From contig JACKDE010000003.1 of the NCBI GenBank assembly GCA_020633675.1, forward strand, positions 62,001 through 126,000: DNA of 64,000 bases, read 5' to 3'. The notes below the pieces were generated by a model. It was not told the DNA's origin. It searched no databases and was given only the letters and a program-made list of their open reading frames with translations. The translations under genes were made by a program, and so were the position numbers. Source of the stretch: Deferribacteres bacterium. Lineage in GTDB: Bacteria > Zhuqueibacterota > Zhuqueibacteria > Zhuqueibacterales > Geothermadaptataceae. Every line of letters starts with the position of its first letter. Position 1 is the first letter of the stretch. Below, one piece after another: positions 54,811 to 64,000 of the stretch.

Positions 54811-55392
54811 TCAGGAAAACAACTGAGGCAGAAGATTCCAATTATACACCACGGATAGCCGGTAGACAAAAAACAGCGTGACAGCACCTTCCAGCACCCA
54901 TGACGTCGGTTGCTTGTAGTAGCCAATGAACATGCTCTTGCCCCACCATCCGGTATCTTCAAACAGGGCCAGGGTGTATTTTTTGCGTGTAAGTGGCCAC
55001 ATCAGCGGTAGGCCAACCGTGCTGCCGATATCGGCAAGGTAATGGGCGGAAATAGCGACAAATGCAAAAATAGCATATTTGGTTGAAAAGATTGCGATGA
55101 AAGCAGCGACAACTATCGCAAACAGGAAAGAGTGGGTAACGGTACAATGGAAACCGCCGTTTTCAGTCCAAAATGGATCGTCCGCCGGATCGATATTATT
55201 TCTGTTGTTTTTGCCTTTGAGCGCGGATTCGAATGCATTCGCCGCTTTGATAGCGGGTTTATCGAGGCCAGCTTTCACGACCAACGAGTCAGCGTTCGGC
55301 AGCCAGTGCATGGCAATACAAAAAAGCGCCGTTTCCGGACTCCAGTCGTACGTTGCAATCGACAAAGCAAGTGGCAAGTGACCAAATTGCAT
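54811..55392 (-). CDS. YdjM-like inner-membrane protein (putative metal-dependent hydrolase)
   Basis: A 193-residue membrane protein of the PF04307 (YdjM/LexA-induced) type. Conserved His/Asp motifs are MHWLPNADSL, HCTVTHSFLF and AHYLADIGSTVGLPLMWPL. Family members sit in the inner membrane and are often induced by DNA damage; the chemistry is unproven. The ATG at 55392 follows GGAGGATGGGAG; a longer frame upstream is not supported. The gap 55393-55602 between divergent genes holds no gene. Confidence 0.85.
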   Translation of the reverse strand: MQFGHLPLALSIATYDWSPETALFCIAMHWLPNADSLVVKAGLDKPAIKAANAFESALKGKNNRNNIDPADDPFWTENGGFHCTVTHSFLFAIVVAAFIAIFSTKYAIFAFVAISAHYLADIGSTVGLPLMWPLTRKKYTLALFEDTGWWGKSMFIGYYKQPTSWVLEGAVTLFFVYRLSVVYNWNLLPQLFS

Positions 55393-55602
55393 CTCCCATC
55401 CTCCTCGAAAAATCTTTAGATTAGTATCAGTGTATACCCGCTGGCACCCCAATGCCATAATGAACGGCTCAAATAATAAAGCTTTCGATCCTCTTTGTCA
55501 ATGAAAAATCACCCCACATTCACCGCAACAGGGTGATACATAAATTTAATTTCACCTCAATTTCCTATTGGAATTCTTTTGAAATTTTGATAAATAACCA
55601 CC

Positions 55603-56679
55603 ATGCTAAATCTATATAAAATTCTCAAGCCGTTGTTTTCATTTGTTGTTTTTATCCTGCTCTGCCAATCCGTTTTTGCCCAAGAACTGCGCTTACCGCC
55701 AACTGAAGATCGCCTGGAAAAGCTTACCGTGCAGGCTATTTGGCAATTGCGCCGTGATGCTTATGACAGCGCTTTTGCAACCATCGATGAGATGCGCATG
55801 CAGTTTCCCGACGCACCGCACGGAGATCTGCTGGCCGCCGACGCCTATCAAACGATGATGCGTGACTATCGCGTCCGCTTGTTCGAAGCGGAATTCGACA
55901 GCGTAATCGATGTGACCATATCCAAAGCGAAGTCAGCTCTGCGCCAGGAACGTACCGGCATGCTTTACTTTATTCTCGGTACGGCACAAGGCTACCTCGG
56001 CATCCATGATTTTTACAAAGGCAACCTGCTGAGAGGGGTCAGCACGGCGTTGAGCGGCATCAAAACCATGCGCTCGGCTTTAAGGGTAGATCCGGATTTT
56101 GCCGATCCGCTCTTTGCACTGGCTGTTTATGATTTCGGCCAGTATAAAGCCCTCGGCTGGGGACTGGGCTTCTTTCGCAAAAAGCGCGACTCTGCCCTGG
56201 AACAGCTCAAACAGGTGCAAGCAAACGGTCGCTTTGCCGTTCTGCACGCTTACTATTCGCAGCAGATGATTCATTACGATGGCGAGGAATATGAAAAGGC
56301 TCTTGCCATCAATGATATTCTGTACAAACGGTTTTACAACAATCCGTCCTGCCTGTATCACCGTGCCTTGCTTCTGGATAAAACCGGGCACTATCCTGAA
56401 GCAGCCGAAATCTGGCAAAAGCTGATCAATCGCATCAACGCGTTTGAGCGGGCCAGCAACGGCTATCTTGCTGAAAGTCACTATCACCTGGCAGTCAATC
56501 TCTGGACGCAGGGTGAGAAAGAACAGGGACTTACACAAATGGAACAGGCAGCGTCTTTCATGGAGGCGTATCACGAGGATGACGAGATGCAGGGGCCCTA
56601 TTTTAAGTATAAAGATTTAAAAAATTGGATTAAGGACAATCGCAAGGATTGGGCAAAATCACTAGATTCAGACCAGTAA
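55603..56679 (+). CDS. Exported TPR-repeat protein
   Basis: A 358-residue protein with a signal peptide (VVFILLCQSVFAQ). Helix pairs with TPR character (AYDSAFATIDEMRMQFPDAP, EYEKALAINDILYKRFYNNP, HYPEAAEIWQKLINRINAFE) span the mature part. The stretch LYFILGTAQGYLGIHDFYKG, then LRGVSTALSGIKTMRSAL, is distinctive. It is probably a periplasmic scaffold. No clear ribosome site precedes the ATG. It is 21 bases from the dehydrogenase gene. Confidence 0.75.
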   Translation: MLNLYKILKPLFSFVVFILLCQSVFAQELRLPPTEDRLEKLTVQAIWQLRRDAYDSAFATIDEMRMQFPDAPHGDLLAADAYQTMMRDYRVRLFEAEFDSVIDVTISKAKSALRQERTGMLYFILGTAQGYLGIHDFYKGNLLRGVSTALSGIKTMRSALRVDPDFADPLFALAVYDFGQYKALGWGLGFFRKKRDSALEQLKQVQANGRFAVLHAYYSQQMIHYDGEEYEKALAINDILYKRFYNNPSCLYHRALLLDKTGHYPEAAEIWQKLINRINAFERASNGYLAESHYHLAVNLWTQGEKEQGLTQMEQAASFMEAYHEDDEMQGPYFKYKDLKNWIKDNRKDWAKSLDSDQ

Positions 56680-56700
56680 AAGATAATCAAAGAGGAAAAT

Positions 56701-58233
56701 ATGGATTTCTTGAAAACCTTGGGAATTAAAGAAAAAAACTTCGGCGCGTGTTCGGGATTGAGTTGGAACGATACCACGAATCAAGGTGAATTGCGGGTTG
56801 TGTCACCGGCAGACGGCAAACAGATTGCATCGGTGTATCAGGCATCAGAAGCCGATTACGACCAAATCATCAAGCGCGGCAGAGAAGCCTTCAAGGTGTG
56901 GCGCAAGGTTCCGGCTCCGAAGCGTGGCGAAATCGTGCGGCAAATCGGTGAGCGGTTGCGGGAGTACAAAGACCCGCTCGGCAAATTGGTTTCGTACGAA
57001 ATGGGCAAATCGTTGCAGGAAGGTCTTGGTGAAGTGCAGGAAATGATCGACATCTGCGATTTTTCCGTCGGGCAATCGCGCCAACTCTACGGCTTTACCA
57101 TGCATTCCGAGCGCGCCAGCCACCGCATGTATGATCAATACCATCCGCTTGGCATCGTCGGGGTCGTGACTGCTTTCAACTTTCCGGTCGCCGTGTGGGC
57201 ATGGAATGCGATGCTCGCAACGGTCTGCGGCAATGTGAATTTGTGGAAACCTTCATCCAAAGTACCACTGTCTGCCATCGCAGTGCAGAACATTCTGCAC
57301 GACGTTTTGCAGGAGAACAACATCCCAGAAGGTGTCTTTAGCCTGATTATCGGCCGCGGCTCGACCATCGGCGAAAAGATGTTGAACGACAAAAATGTTC
57401 CGCTCGTTTCGATCACCGGCTCGACACGCGTTGGCAAGCATGCTGCCGGCATCATTTCGCAACGCTTTGGCAAGAGTATTCTTGAGCTTGGTGGTAACAA
57501 CGCCATCATCATCACAGAAAATGCCGACCTCAAGCTGGCGATACCAGCGGTTGTGTTCGGTGCTGTCGGTACAGCAGGTCAGCGGTGTACTTCCACTCGT
57601 CGCCTGATCGTGCACGATTCTCTTTACGATAAAGTGAAAGAATCGCTGGTTAAAGCATACAGCAGTCTGCGTATCGGGACTTCGCTGGACGAAAAAAACC
57701 ACGTCGGCCCGCTCATCGATACCGATGCGGTGCAGATGTTCACGGCCGCAATTGATGAGGTGCAGAAACAGGGCGGCAAAGTGATTTACGGTGGCGAGGT
57801 TCTCAAAGGGCCGGGCTATGAGTCGAATTGCTATGTACGACCGGCATTAGTTGAAGCCGAAAACCATTACCCGCTCGTACAGGAAGAAACCTTTGCCCCT
57901 ATTTTGTACCTGATCAAATACAGTGGCGATGTGCAAAATGCAATCGACATCCAAAACGATGTTGTGCAGGGGCTCTCTTCATCGATTTTCACCAACAATT
58001 TGCGCGAAGCCGAATCGTTTCTGTCACACTGGGGTTCCGACTGTGGCATTGCCAACGTCAACATCGGCACCTCGGGCGCGGAGATCGGTGGTGCTTTCGG
58101 TGGCGAAAAAGAGACCGGGGGTGGTCGCGAGTCTGGCTCGGATTCATGGAAAGCCTATATGCGCAGGCAGACCAACACCATTAACTTTAGCACTGAAATG
58201 CCGCTGGCGCAAGGCATTAAATTCGATCTGTAG
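56701..58233 (+). CDS. Aldehyde dehydrogenase, ALDH7 (antiquitin / AmaB-like) type
   Basis: A 510-residue NAD-dependent dehydrogenase. The catalytic Cys lies in GTAGQRCTSTRR, the general base Glu in LELGGNNAI, and NIGTSGAEIGGAFGGEKETG near the end is specific for the ALDH7 group, which oxidises alpha-aminoadipate semialdehyde in lysine breakdown. GAGGAAAAT lies before the ATG. The terminator at 58246-58281 follows. A role outside lysine metabolism is possible. Confidence 0.9.
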   Translation: MDFLKTLGIKEKNFGACSGLSWNDTTNQGELRVVSPADGKQIASVYQASEADYDQIIKRGREAFKVWRKVPAPKRGEIVRQIGERLREYKDPLGKLVSYEMGKSLQEGLGEVQEMIDICDFSVGQSRQLYGFTMHSERASHRMYDQYHPLGIVGVVTAFNFPVAVWAWNAMLATVCGNVNLWKPSSKVPLSAIAVQNILHDVLQENNIPEGVFSLIIGRGSTIGEKMLNDKNVPLVSITGSTRVGKHAAGIISQRFGKSILELGGNNAIIITENADLKLAIPAVVFGAVGTAGQRCTSTRRLIVHDSLYDKVKESLVKAYSSLRIGTSLDEKNHVGPLIDTDAVQMFTAAIDEVQKQGGKVIYGGEVLKGPGYESNCYVRPALVEAENHYPLVQEETFAPILYLIKYSGDVQNAIDIQNDVVQGLSSSIFTNNLREAESFLSHWGSDCGIANVNIGTSGAEIGGAFGGEKETGGGRESGSDSWKAYMRRQTNTINFSTEMPLAQGIKFDL

Positions 58234-58245
58234 TCTTGAACCAAC

Positions 58246-58281
58246 AAAAAAGGCGCATAACGATCGTAATGCGCCTTTTTT
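58246..58281. terminator. Bidirectional rho-independent terminator
   Basis: Stem GGCGCAT / ATGCGCC (58252-58258, 58269-58275) with A6 before and T6 after. It ends the ALDH gene and faces the 3' end of the giant repeat protein. Confidence 0.88.
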
Positions 58282-58310
58282 ATGCCTTATTGTGTCTATC
58301 ACTCGGAAGT

Positions 58311-61300
58311 TTACTTCAAATATAGCATGCGTCGCATATCCCGAAAACGCCCTGCTTCCATTACATAAAAATAGATGCCGCTGGCCAATTGGTCTGGCTC
58401 GAAATGAATCTCATGCTTCCCAGCAGCAAAAACGCTATCAGCAAGTTGCGCAACAACCCTACCATTGATGTCCACAATCGAGATTTTAACCTGTGTCTGG
58501 CTCGGCACTTCGAATCGAATCAATGTGCCGCCATTAAACGGATTGGGATAATTCTGAAACAACTCGAATTGTTCAGGCAGAACAAGGGCGCCTACCTGAG
58601 CAGAATTGCTTTTTCGCACTATCTTGCTGCCCCACAATTCAGTTTGCATGCCCGAATCGAGATTCTGTTGAATCTGTTCCTGTGTCAGCGCGCGGTCGTA
58701 GATCGCCACCAGGTACAGGTTGCCGCGCCACGGCCGCGAAGCGATCGCCTCGTTGCCTAACACCAAACCATACCCCGGATCCCAGTTGCTGAAATCTGCT
58801 GCCAAATCAAGCGAACCCGACTGCAGCTCGCCATCGATATACATCCGCGTCATCTCGCCATCCTGCGTCGACACGATGTGATGCAAGCCCGTGCCCAACA
58901 CCCCCGCAATCTCCAAATCCGGGTAGGCGCCGTTCAAACCGCTCCGCGGCGTACGGATCCGCATCACCGCACCGTCATTCTGCTGGCCCAAGGTGAAATT
59001 CCGCAAACTGTTGTCCGATGAATACGAGACTATCCGCGCTGGACCCGTCTGCTCCAGATGCTCTGGCATCGCCCACACCTCCACAGTCAGCGCCTCGCTC
59101 GAAGTCAAGCCATCGTACAGCTTGCGGGCAGGACCTTCCGAAGTCACCAGCGCACTGTCGTCCGCAAAGTACAGGCCACCTTCGGCAAGCCACCTCACGC
59201 GGCTGGTGTCCGCAATACGCAAGTCCAGCGGCGTGCCCACGTCCGAAACGTCATTTACCGTATGGCCACCGCCTTCGGTAAACCGGTACAGCGCCAAAAG
59301 CCCATCCGTCACCCGGTTGTCCTGACTGAAATGGGCCGTTAAAGCCAAATCGCTGCTCAAGCCAACCTGCAGCGGATTGCTGTTGCCGGTTACCGCTCCG
59401 CTCCACCCGCTGAAACGCCAGCCGGCTTCGGCCGTCGCCGTCAACCTCACCACGGTGCTCGAGTCGTACACGCCGCCCGGCGGATCCAGCGCCACACTGC
59501 CATTGCCTACGCCGCTTACCGTCAAGGTGAAGGTCTTGTAAGTCGTGGCGGTCGCCAGATTGCTGTAGCCTGAGTTGCCATTGGCGTTGTACGCCAACAC
59601 CCGGTAGCGGTAATTCGTACCGGATGACAGGCCATTGTCCCGGTACGTGCTCACCTCCGCTGTCGTGCTGTCGATGCCGGTAAATATACCTGCCCCACTC
59701 GCGCGCTCGATCACGAAGCCGAGTTCGTCATCCGCCTGATCGCGCCAGCTTAATTCGATACTCGATGAACTGCTGGCCGTCGCGCGCAGCTCTACCGGCG
59801 CGACCGGTGGGGGCAGCGCCGTGGTCGTGAAGCTCTGATCAGCGCTCACCGCCAGGTTGCCGGCCGCATCCTTCGACAGCACCCGGTAGTGATAAGTCGT
59901 ATTGGCTGCAAGCCCGGTCAGCTCCTGGCTGTGGCTGGTGGCCAGACTGCTGTCCAGTGCCGTTTGCTGGCCGTACGTCGTATCCAAACCGTACTCCACC
60001 TGCGAGTCGGTCGGCTCGCTGCTCGTCCAGCTGATGATGGCGCTGCTTGCGCTCACACCACTCGCCTGCAGCGATGACAACACCGGGCTGGTGCTGTCGG
60101 CAAAGATCGCCCTCACCTGCTGATCGGCAGTCAGGGTCAGGCTCGCCGGATTGCTGTTGCCGGTTACCGCTCCGCTCCACCCGCTGAAACGCCAGCCGGC
60201 TTCGGCCGTCGCCGTCAACCTCACCACGGTGCTCGAGTCGTACACGCCGCCCGGCGGATCCAGCGCCACACTGCCATTGCCTACGCCGCTTACCGTCAAG
60301 GTGAAGGTCTTGTAAGTCGTGGCGGTCGCCAGATTGCTGTAGCCTGAGTTGCCATTGGCGTTGTACGCCAACACCCGGTAGCGGTAATTCGTACCGGATG
60401 ACAGGCCATTGTCCCGGTACGTGCTCACCTCCGCTGTCGTGCTGTCGATGCCGGTAAATATACCTGCCCCACTCGCGCGCTCGATCACGAAGCCGAGTTC
60501 GTCATCCGCCTGGTCGCGCCAGCTTAATTCGATACTCGATGAACTGCTGGCCGTCGCGCGCAGCTCTACCGGCGCGACCGGTGGGGGCAGCGCCGTGGTC
60601 GTGAAGCTCTGATCAGCGCTCAACGCCAGGTTGCCAGCCGCATCCTTCGACAGCACCCGGTAGTGATAAGTCGTATTGGCGGCAAGCCCGGTCAGCTCCT
60701 GGCTGTGGCTGGTGGCCAGACTGCTGTCCAGCGCCGTTTGCTGGCCGTACGTCGTATCCAAACCGTACTCCACCTGCGAATCGGCCAGCTCGCTGCTCGT
60801 CCAGTTGATGATGGCGCTGCTTGCGCTCACACCACTCGCCTGTACCAACGACAGGATCGGTGGGGTCAGGTCCGAAGGTGTGGGGTCGATCGCTGGCCCG
60901 GATGTGCCTGAGACATAATTCTGCTGCACTTCCGCATCGCTTAGCGCGCGGTCGTAGATCGCCACCAGGTACAGGTTGCCGCGCCACGGCCGCGAAGCGA
61001 TCGCCTCGTTGCCTAACACCAAACCATACCCCGGATCCCAGTTGCTGAAATCTGCTGCCAAATCAAGCGAACCCGACTGCAGCTCGCCATCGATATACAT
61101 CCGCGTCATCTCGCCATCCTGCGTCGACACGATGTGATGCAAGCCCGTGCCCAACACCCCCGCAATCTCCAAATCCGGGTAGGCGCCGTTCAAACCGCTC
61201 CGCGGCGTACGGATCCGCATCACCGCACCGTCATTCTGCTGGCCCAAGGTGAAATTCCGCAAACTGTTGTCCGATGAATACGAGACTATCCGCGCTGGAC

Positions 61301-64000
61301 CCGTCTGCTCCAGATGCTCTGGCATCGCCCACACCTCCACAGTCAGCGCCTCGCTCGAAGTCAAGCCATCGTACAGCTTGCGGGCAGGACCTTCCGAAGT
61401 CACCAGCGCACTGTCGTCCGCAAAGTACAGGCCACCTTCGGCAAGCCACCTCACGCGGCTGGTGTCCGCAATACGCAAGTCCAGCGGCGTGCCCACGTCC
61501 GAAACGTCATTTACCGTATGGCCACCGCCTTCGGTAAACCGGTACAGCGCCAAAAGCCCATCCGTCACCCGGTTGTCCTGACTGAAATGGGCCGTTAAAG
61601 CCAAATCGCTGCTCAAGCCAACCTGCAGCGGATTGCTGTTGCCGGTTACCGCTCCGCTCCACCCGCTGAAACGCCAGCCGGCTTCGGCCGTCGCCGTCAA
61701 CCTCACCACGGTGCTCGAGTCGTACACGCCGCCCGGCGGATCCAGCGCCACACTGCCATTGCCTACGCCGCTTACCGTCAAGGTGAAGGTCTTGTAAGTC
61801 GTGGCGGTCGCCAGATTGCTGTAGCCTGAGTTGCCATTGGCGTTGTACGCCAACACCCGGTAGCGGTAATTCGTACCGGATGACAGGCCATTGTCCCGGT
61901 ACGTGCTCACCTCCGCTGTCGTGCTGTCGATGCCGGTAAATATACCTGCCCCACTCGCGCGCTCGATCACGAAGCCGAGTTCGTCATCCGCCTGGTCGCG
62001 CCAGCTTAATTCGATACTCGATGAACTGCTGGCCGTCGCGCGCAGCTCTACCGGCGCGACCGGTGGGGGCAGCGCCGTGGTCGTGAAGCTCTGATCAGCG
62101 CTCACCGCCAGGTTGCCGGCCGCATCCTTCGACAGCACCCGGTAGTGATAAGTCGTATTGGCTGCAAGCCCGGTCAGCTCCTGGCTGTGGCTGGTGGCCA
62201 GACTGCTGTCCAGTGCCGTTTGCTGGCCGTACGTCGTATCCAAACCGTACTCCACCTGCGAGTCGGTCGGCTCGCTGCTCGTCCAGCTGATGATGGCGCT
62301 GCTTGCGCTCACACCACTCGCCTGCAGCGATGACAACACCGGGCTGGTGCTGTCGGCAAAGATCGCCCTCACCTGCTGATCGGCAGTCAGGGTCAGGCTC
62401 GCCGGATTGCTGTTGCCGGTTACCGCTCCGCTCCACCCGCTGAAACGCCAGCCGGCTTCGGCCGTCGCCGTCAACCTCACCACGGTGCTCGAGTCGTACA
62501 CGCCGCCCGGCGGATCCAGCGCCACACTGCCATTGCCTACGCCGCTTACCGTCAAGGTGAAGGTCTTGTAAGTCGTGGCGGTCGCCAGATTGCTGTAGCC
62601 TGAGTTGCCATTGGCGTTGTACGCCAACACCCGGTAGCGGTAATTCGTACCGGATGACAGGCCATTGTCCCGGTACGTGCTCACCTCCGCTGTCGTGCTG
62701 TCGATGCCGGTAAATATACCTGCCCCACTCGCGCGCTCGATCACGAAGCCGAGTTCGTCATCCGCCTGGTCGCGCCAGCTTAATTCGATACTCGATGAAC
62801 TGCTGGCCGTCGCGCGCAGCTCTACCGGCGCGACCGGTGGGGGCAGCGCCGTGGTCGTGAAGCTCTGATCAGCGCTCAACGCCAGGTTGCCAGCCGCATC
62901 CTTCGACAGCACCCGGTAGTGATAAGTCGTATTGGCGGCAAGCCCGGTCAGCTCCTGGCTGTGGCTGGTGGCCAGACTGCTGTCCAGCGCCGTTTGCTGG
63001 CCGTACGTCGTATCCAAACCGTACTCCACCTGCGAATCGGCCAGCTCGCTGCTCGTCCAGTTGATGATGGCGCTGCTTGCGCTCACACCACTCGCCTGTA
63101 CCAACGACAGGATCGGTGGGGTCAGGTCCGAAGGTGTGGGGTCGATCGCTGGCCCGGATGTGCCTGAGACATAATTCTGCTGCACTTCCGCATCGCTTAG
63201 CGCGCGGTCGTAGATCGCCACCAGGTACAGGTTGCCGCGCCACGGCCGCGAAGCGATCGCCTCGTTGCCTAACACCAAACCATACCCCGGATCCCAGTTG
63301 CTGAAATCTGCTGCCAAATCAAGCGAACCCGACTGCAGCTCGCCATCGATATACATCCGCGTCATCTCGCCATCCTGCGTCGACACGATGTGATGCAAGC
63401 CCGTGCCCAACACCCCCGCAATCTCCAAATCCGGGTAGGCGCCGTTCAAACCGCTCCGCGGCGTACGGATCCGCATCACCGCACCGTCATTCTGCTGGCC
63501 CAAGGTGAAATTCCGCAAACTGTTGTCCGATGAATACGAGACTATCCGCGCTGGACCCGTCTGCTCCAGATGCTCTGGCATCGCCCACACCTCCACAGTC
63601 AGCGCCTCGCTCGAAGTCAAGCCATCGTACAGCTTGCGGGCAGGACCTTCCGAAGTCACCAGCGCACTGTCGTCCGCAAAGTACAGGCCACCTTCGGCAA
63701 GCCACCTCACGCGGCTGGTGTCCGCAATACGCAAGTCCAGCGGCGTGCCCACGTCCGAAACGTCATTTACCGTATGGCCACCGCCTTCGGTAAACCGGTA
63801 CAGCGCCAAAAGCCCATCCGTCACCCGGTTGTCCTGACTGAAATGGGCCGTTAAAGCCAAATCGCTGCTCAAGCCAACCTGCAGCGGATTGCTGTTGCCG
63901 GTTACCGCTCCGCTCCACCCGCTGAAACGCCAGCCGGCTTCGGCCGTCGCCGTCAACCTCACCACGGTGCTCGAGTCGTACACGCCGCCCGGCGGATCCA
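58311..64000 (-). CDS. Giant repeat surface protein: LamG, FN3 and InlB-type domains, Por-type sorting domain; partial
   Basis: At least 1,896 codons are open from the right edge to the stop at 58311; the N-terminus is outside the window. The order toward the C-terminus is InlB-type (GVGNGSVALDPPGGVYDS), LamG (LLALYRFTEGGG ... YDRALS), two fibronectin-III modules, InlB, two fibronectin-III modules, then again InlB and LamG. The last LamG switches to YDRALTQEQIQQN and leads to FELFQNYPNPFNGGTLIRFE, the type IX sorting domain. LamG domains often bind carbohydrates, so cell-surface adhesion or substrate capture is likely. The coding repeats are near-identical in DNA, which suggests recent expansion. 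Confidence 0.9.
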   Translation of the reverse strand, partial: DPPGGVYDSSTVVRLTATAEAGWRFSGWSGAVTGNSNPLQVGLSSDLALTAHFSQDNRVTDGLLALYRFTEGGGHTVNDVSDVGTPLDLRIADTSRVRWLAEGGLYFADDSALVTSEGPARKLYDGLTSSEALTVEVWAMPEHLEQTGPARIVSYSSDNSLRNFTLGQQNDGAVMRIRTPRSGLNGAYPDLEIAGVLGTGLHHIVSTQDGEMTRMYIDGELQSGSLDLAADFSNWDPGYGLVLGNEAIASRPWRGNLYLVAIYDRALSDAEVQQNYVSGTSGPAIDPTPSDLTPPILSLVQASGVSASSAIINWTSSELADSQVEYGLDTTYGQQTALDSSLATSHSQELTGLAANTTYHYRVLSKDAAGNLALSADQSFTTTALPPPVAPVELRATASSSSSIELSWRDQADDELGFVIERASGAGIFTGIDSTTAEVSTYRDNGLSSGTNYRYRVLAYNANGNSGYSNLATATTYKTFTLTVSGVGNGSVALDPPGGVYDSSTVVRLTATAEAGWRFSGWSGAVTGNSNPASLTLTADQQVRAIFADSTSPVLSSLQASGVSASSAIISWTSSEPTDSQVEYGLDTTYGQQTALDSSLATSHSQELTGLAANTTYHYRVLSKDAAGNLAVSADQSFTTTALPPPVAPVELRATASSSSSIELSWRDQADDELGFVIERASGAGIFTGIDSTTAEVSTYRDNGLSSGTNYRYRVLAYNANGNSGYSNLATATTYKTFTLTVSGVGNGSVALDPPGGVYDSSTVVRLTATAEAGWRFSGWSGAVTGNSNPLQVGLSSDLALTAHFSQDNRVTDGLLALYRFTEGGGHTVNDVSDVGTPLDLRIADTSRVRWLAEGGLYFADDSALVTSEGPARKLYDGLTSSEALTVEVWAMPEHLEQTGPARIVSYSSDNSLRNFTLGQQNDGAVMRIRTPRSGLNGAYPDLEIAGVLGTGLHHIVSTQDGEMTRMYIDGELQSGSLDLAADFSNWDPGYGLVLGNEAIASRPWRGNLYLVAIYDRALSDAEVQQNYVSGTSGPAIDPTPSDLTPPILSLVQASGVSASSAIINWTSSELADSQVEYGLDTTYGQQTALDSSLATSHSQELTGLAANTTYHYRVLSKDAAGNLALSADQSFTTTALPPPVAPVELRATASSSSSIELSWRDQADDELGFVIERASGAGIFTGIDSTTAEVSTYRDNGLSSGTNYRYRVLAYNANGNSGYSNLATATTYKTFTLTVSGVGNGSVALDPPGGVYDSSTVVRLTATAEAGWRFSGWSGAVTGNSNPASLTLTADQQVRAIFADSTSPVLSSLQASGVSASSAIISWTSSEPTDSQVEYGLDTTYGQQTALDSSLATSHSQELTGLAANTTYHYRVLSKDAAGNLAVSADQSFTTTALPPPVAPVELRATASSSSSIELSWRDQADDELGFVIERASGAGIFTGIDSTTAEVSTYRDNGLSSGTNYRYRVLAYNANGNSGYSNLATATTYKTFTLTVSGVGNGSVALDPPGGVYDSSTVVRLTATAEAGWRFSGWSGAVTGNSNPLQVGLSSDLALTAHFSQDNRVTDGLLALYRFTEGGGHTVNDVSDVGTPLDLRIADTSRVRWLAEGGLYFADDSALVTSEGPARKLYDGLTSSEALTVEVWAMPEHLEQTGPARIVSYSSDNSLRNFTLGQQNDGAVMRIRTPRSGLNGAYPDLEIAGVLGTGLHHIVSTQDGEMTRMYIDGELQSGSLDLAADFSNWDPGYGLVLGNEAIASRPWRGNLYLVAIYDRALTQEQIQQNLDSGMQTELWGSKIVRKSNSAQVGALVLPEQFELFQNYPNPFNGGTLIRFEVPSQTQVKISIVDINGRVVAQLADSVFAAGKHEIHFEPDQLASGIYFYVMEAGRFRDMRRMLYLK
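58687..60942 (-). repeat. 2,256-bp tandem repeat, copy nearest the C-terminus
   Basis: The unit is 752 codons, so the frame is kept. It begins at the LamG end (YDRAL) and covers LamG, InlB, FN3 x2, InlB, FN3 x2. Compared with the next copy I noticed one substitution (A at 59747 versus G in the others). Confidence 0.88.
60943..63198 (-). repeat. 2,256-bp tandem repeat, middle copy
   Basis: Same unit, exactly 2,256 bases further on. Inside it, a 774-bp module (InlB plus two FN3) occurs twice, as in the other copy. Confidence 0.88.
63199..64000 (-). repeat. 2,256-bp tandem repeat, partial copy at the edge
   Basis: The first 802 bases of a third copy (LamG and the start of InlB); continues beyond the window. 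Confidence 0.85.

Noticed and set aside
58687..64000. Repeats considered as a CRISPR-like or satellite array
   Set aside because: The unit is 2,256 bases, in frame and fully coding, with recognised protein domains.
1..64000. tRNA, rRNA and CRISPR arrays
   Set aside because: I looked for T-arm-like motifs, rRNA signatures and short regular repeats and saw none.

Overview
The window looks like a contig from a bacterium of the FCB superphylum, of the Calditrichota / KSB1 / Ignavibacteria kind. Three secreted proteins end in a Por-type (type IX secretion) sorting domain with the NxPNPFN signature. Lipoproteins with outer-membrane-type layouts and a D15/BamA-like barrel point to a diderm. No rRNA, tRNA or CRISPR array was seen, so placement below superphylum is inference.

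Region 1 (1-31,206, all on the minus strand) is a glycan-degradation locus. It starts with the first 54 codons of a sulfotransferase cut by the left edge. It then holds three heparinase II/III-type lyases, an M14 zinc carboxypeptidase lipoprotein, a GH42-like glycosidase and a fused sialate mutarotase/sodium symporter translationally coupled to an N-acetylneuraminate-lyase-like aldolase. Further on come a tandem PL5-type (alginate lyase fold) protein, a phytanoyl-CoA-dioxygenase-like oxygenase, a TIM-barrel glycosidase-like protein, a GxGYxYP glycosidase-like protein, a second sodium symporter, a periplasmic amidohydrolase, a histone-deacetylase-fold hydrolase, a beta-propeller phytase and one sorting-domain protein. 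There is no SusC/SusD pair; uptake seems to rely on sodium symporters. An IS200-type transposon sits inside the locus, and a 375-bp cluster of hairpins bounded by an 11-bp inverted repeat lies between the aldolase and PL5 genes.

Region 2 (31,493-36,729, plus strand) holds a small helical protein, an AraC-type regulator, an M29 aminopeptidase behind a near-consensus sigma-70 promoter, a class A beta-lactamase-like lipoprotein and a thioredoxin-fold lipoprotein whose active site reads WSGPC. Between the aminopeptidase and the beta-lactamase gene lies a 73-codon gene that standard calling would miss. It encodes a SelW/Rdx-like protein whose CxxU motif uses an in-frame TGA (34365-34367), followed by a candidate bacterial SECIS hairpin. 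This is the most notable single find.

Region 3 (36,810-40,076, minus) is an ECF sigma / anti-sigma pair followed by two DUF4097-like periplasmic proteins. Region 4 (40,316-50,730, plus) carries a D15 barrel protein, a HAD phosphatase, an M50-like membrane protease, a histidine phosphatase, two short-chain dehydrogenases flanking an EVE protein, an unknown lipoprotein, a sortilin-like Asp-box propeller with sorting domain, and an M19 dipeptidase. Region 5 (50,772-55,392, minus) has a YbhN/MprF-type membrane protein, a Gfo/Idh/MocA oxidoreductase, a GMC oxidoreductase and a YdjM-type membrane protein. Region 6 has a TPR protein and an ALDH7-type dehydrogenase (plus). Finally a giant minus-strand surface protein runs off the right edge; it is built from near-identical 2,256-bp tandem repeats of LamG, fibronectin III and InlB-type domains.
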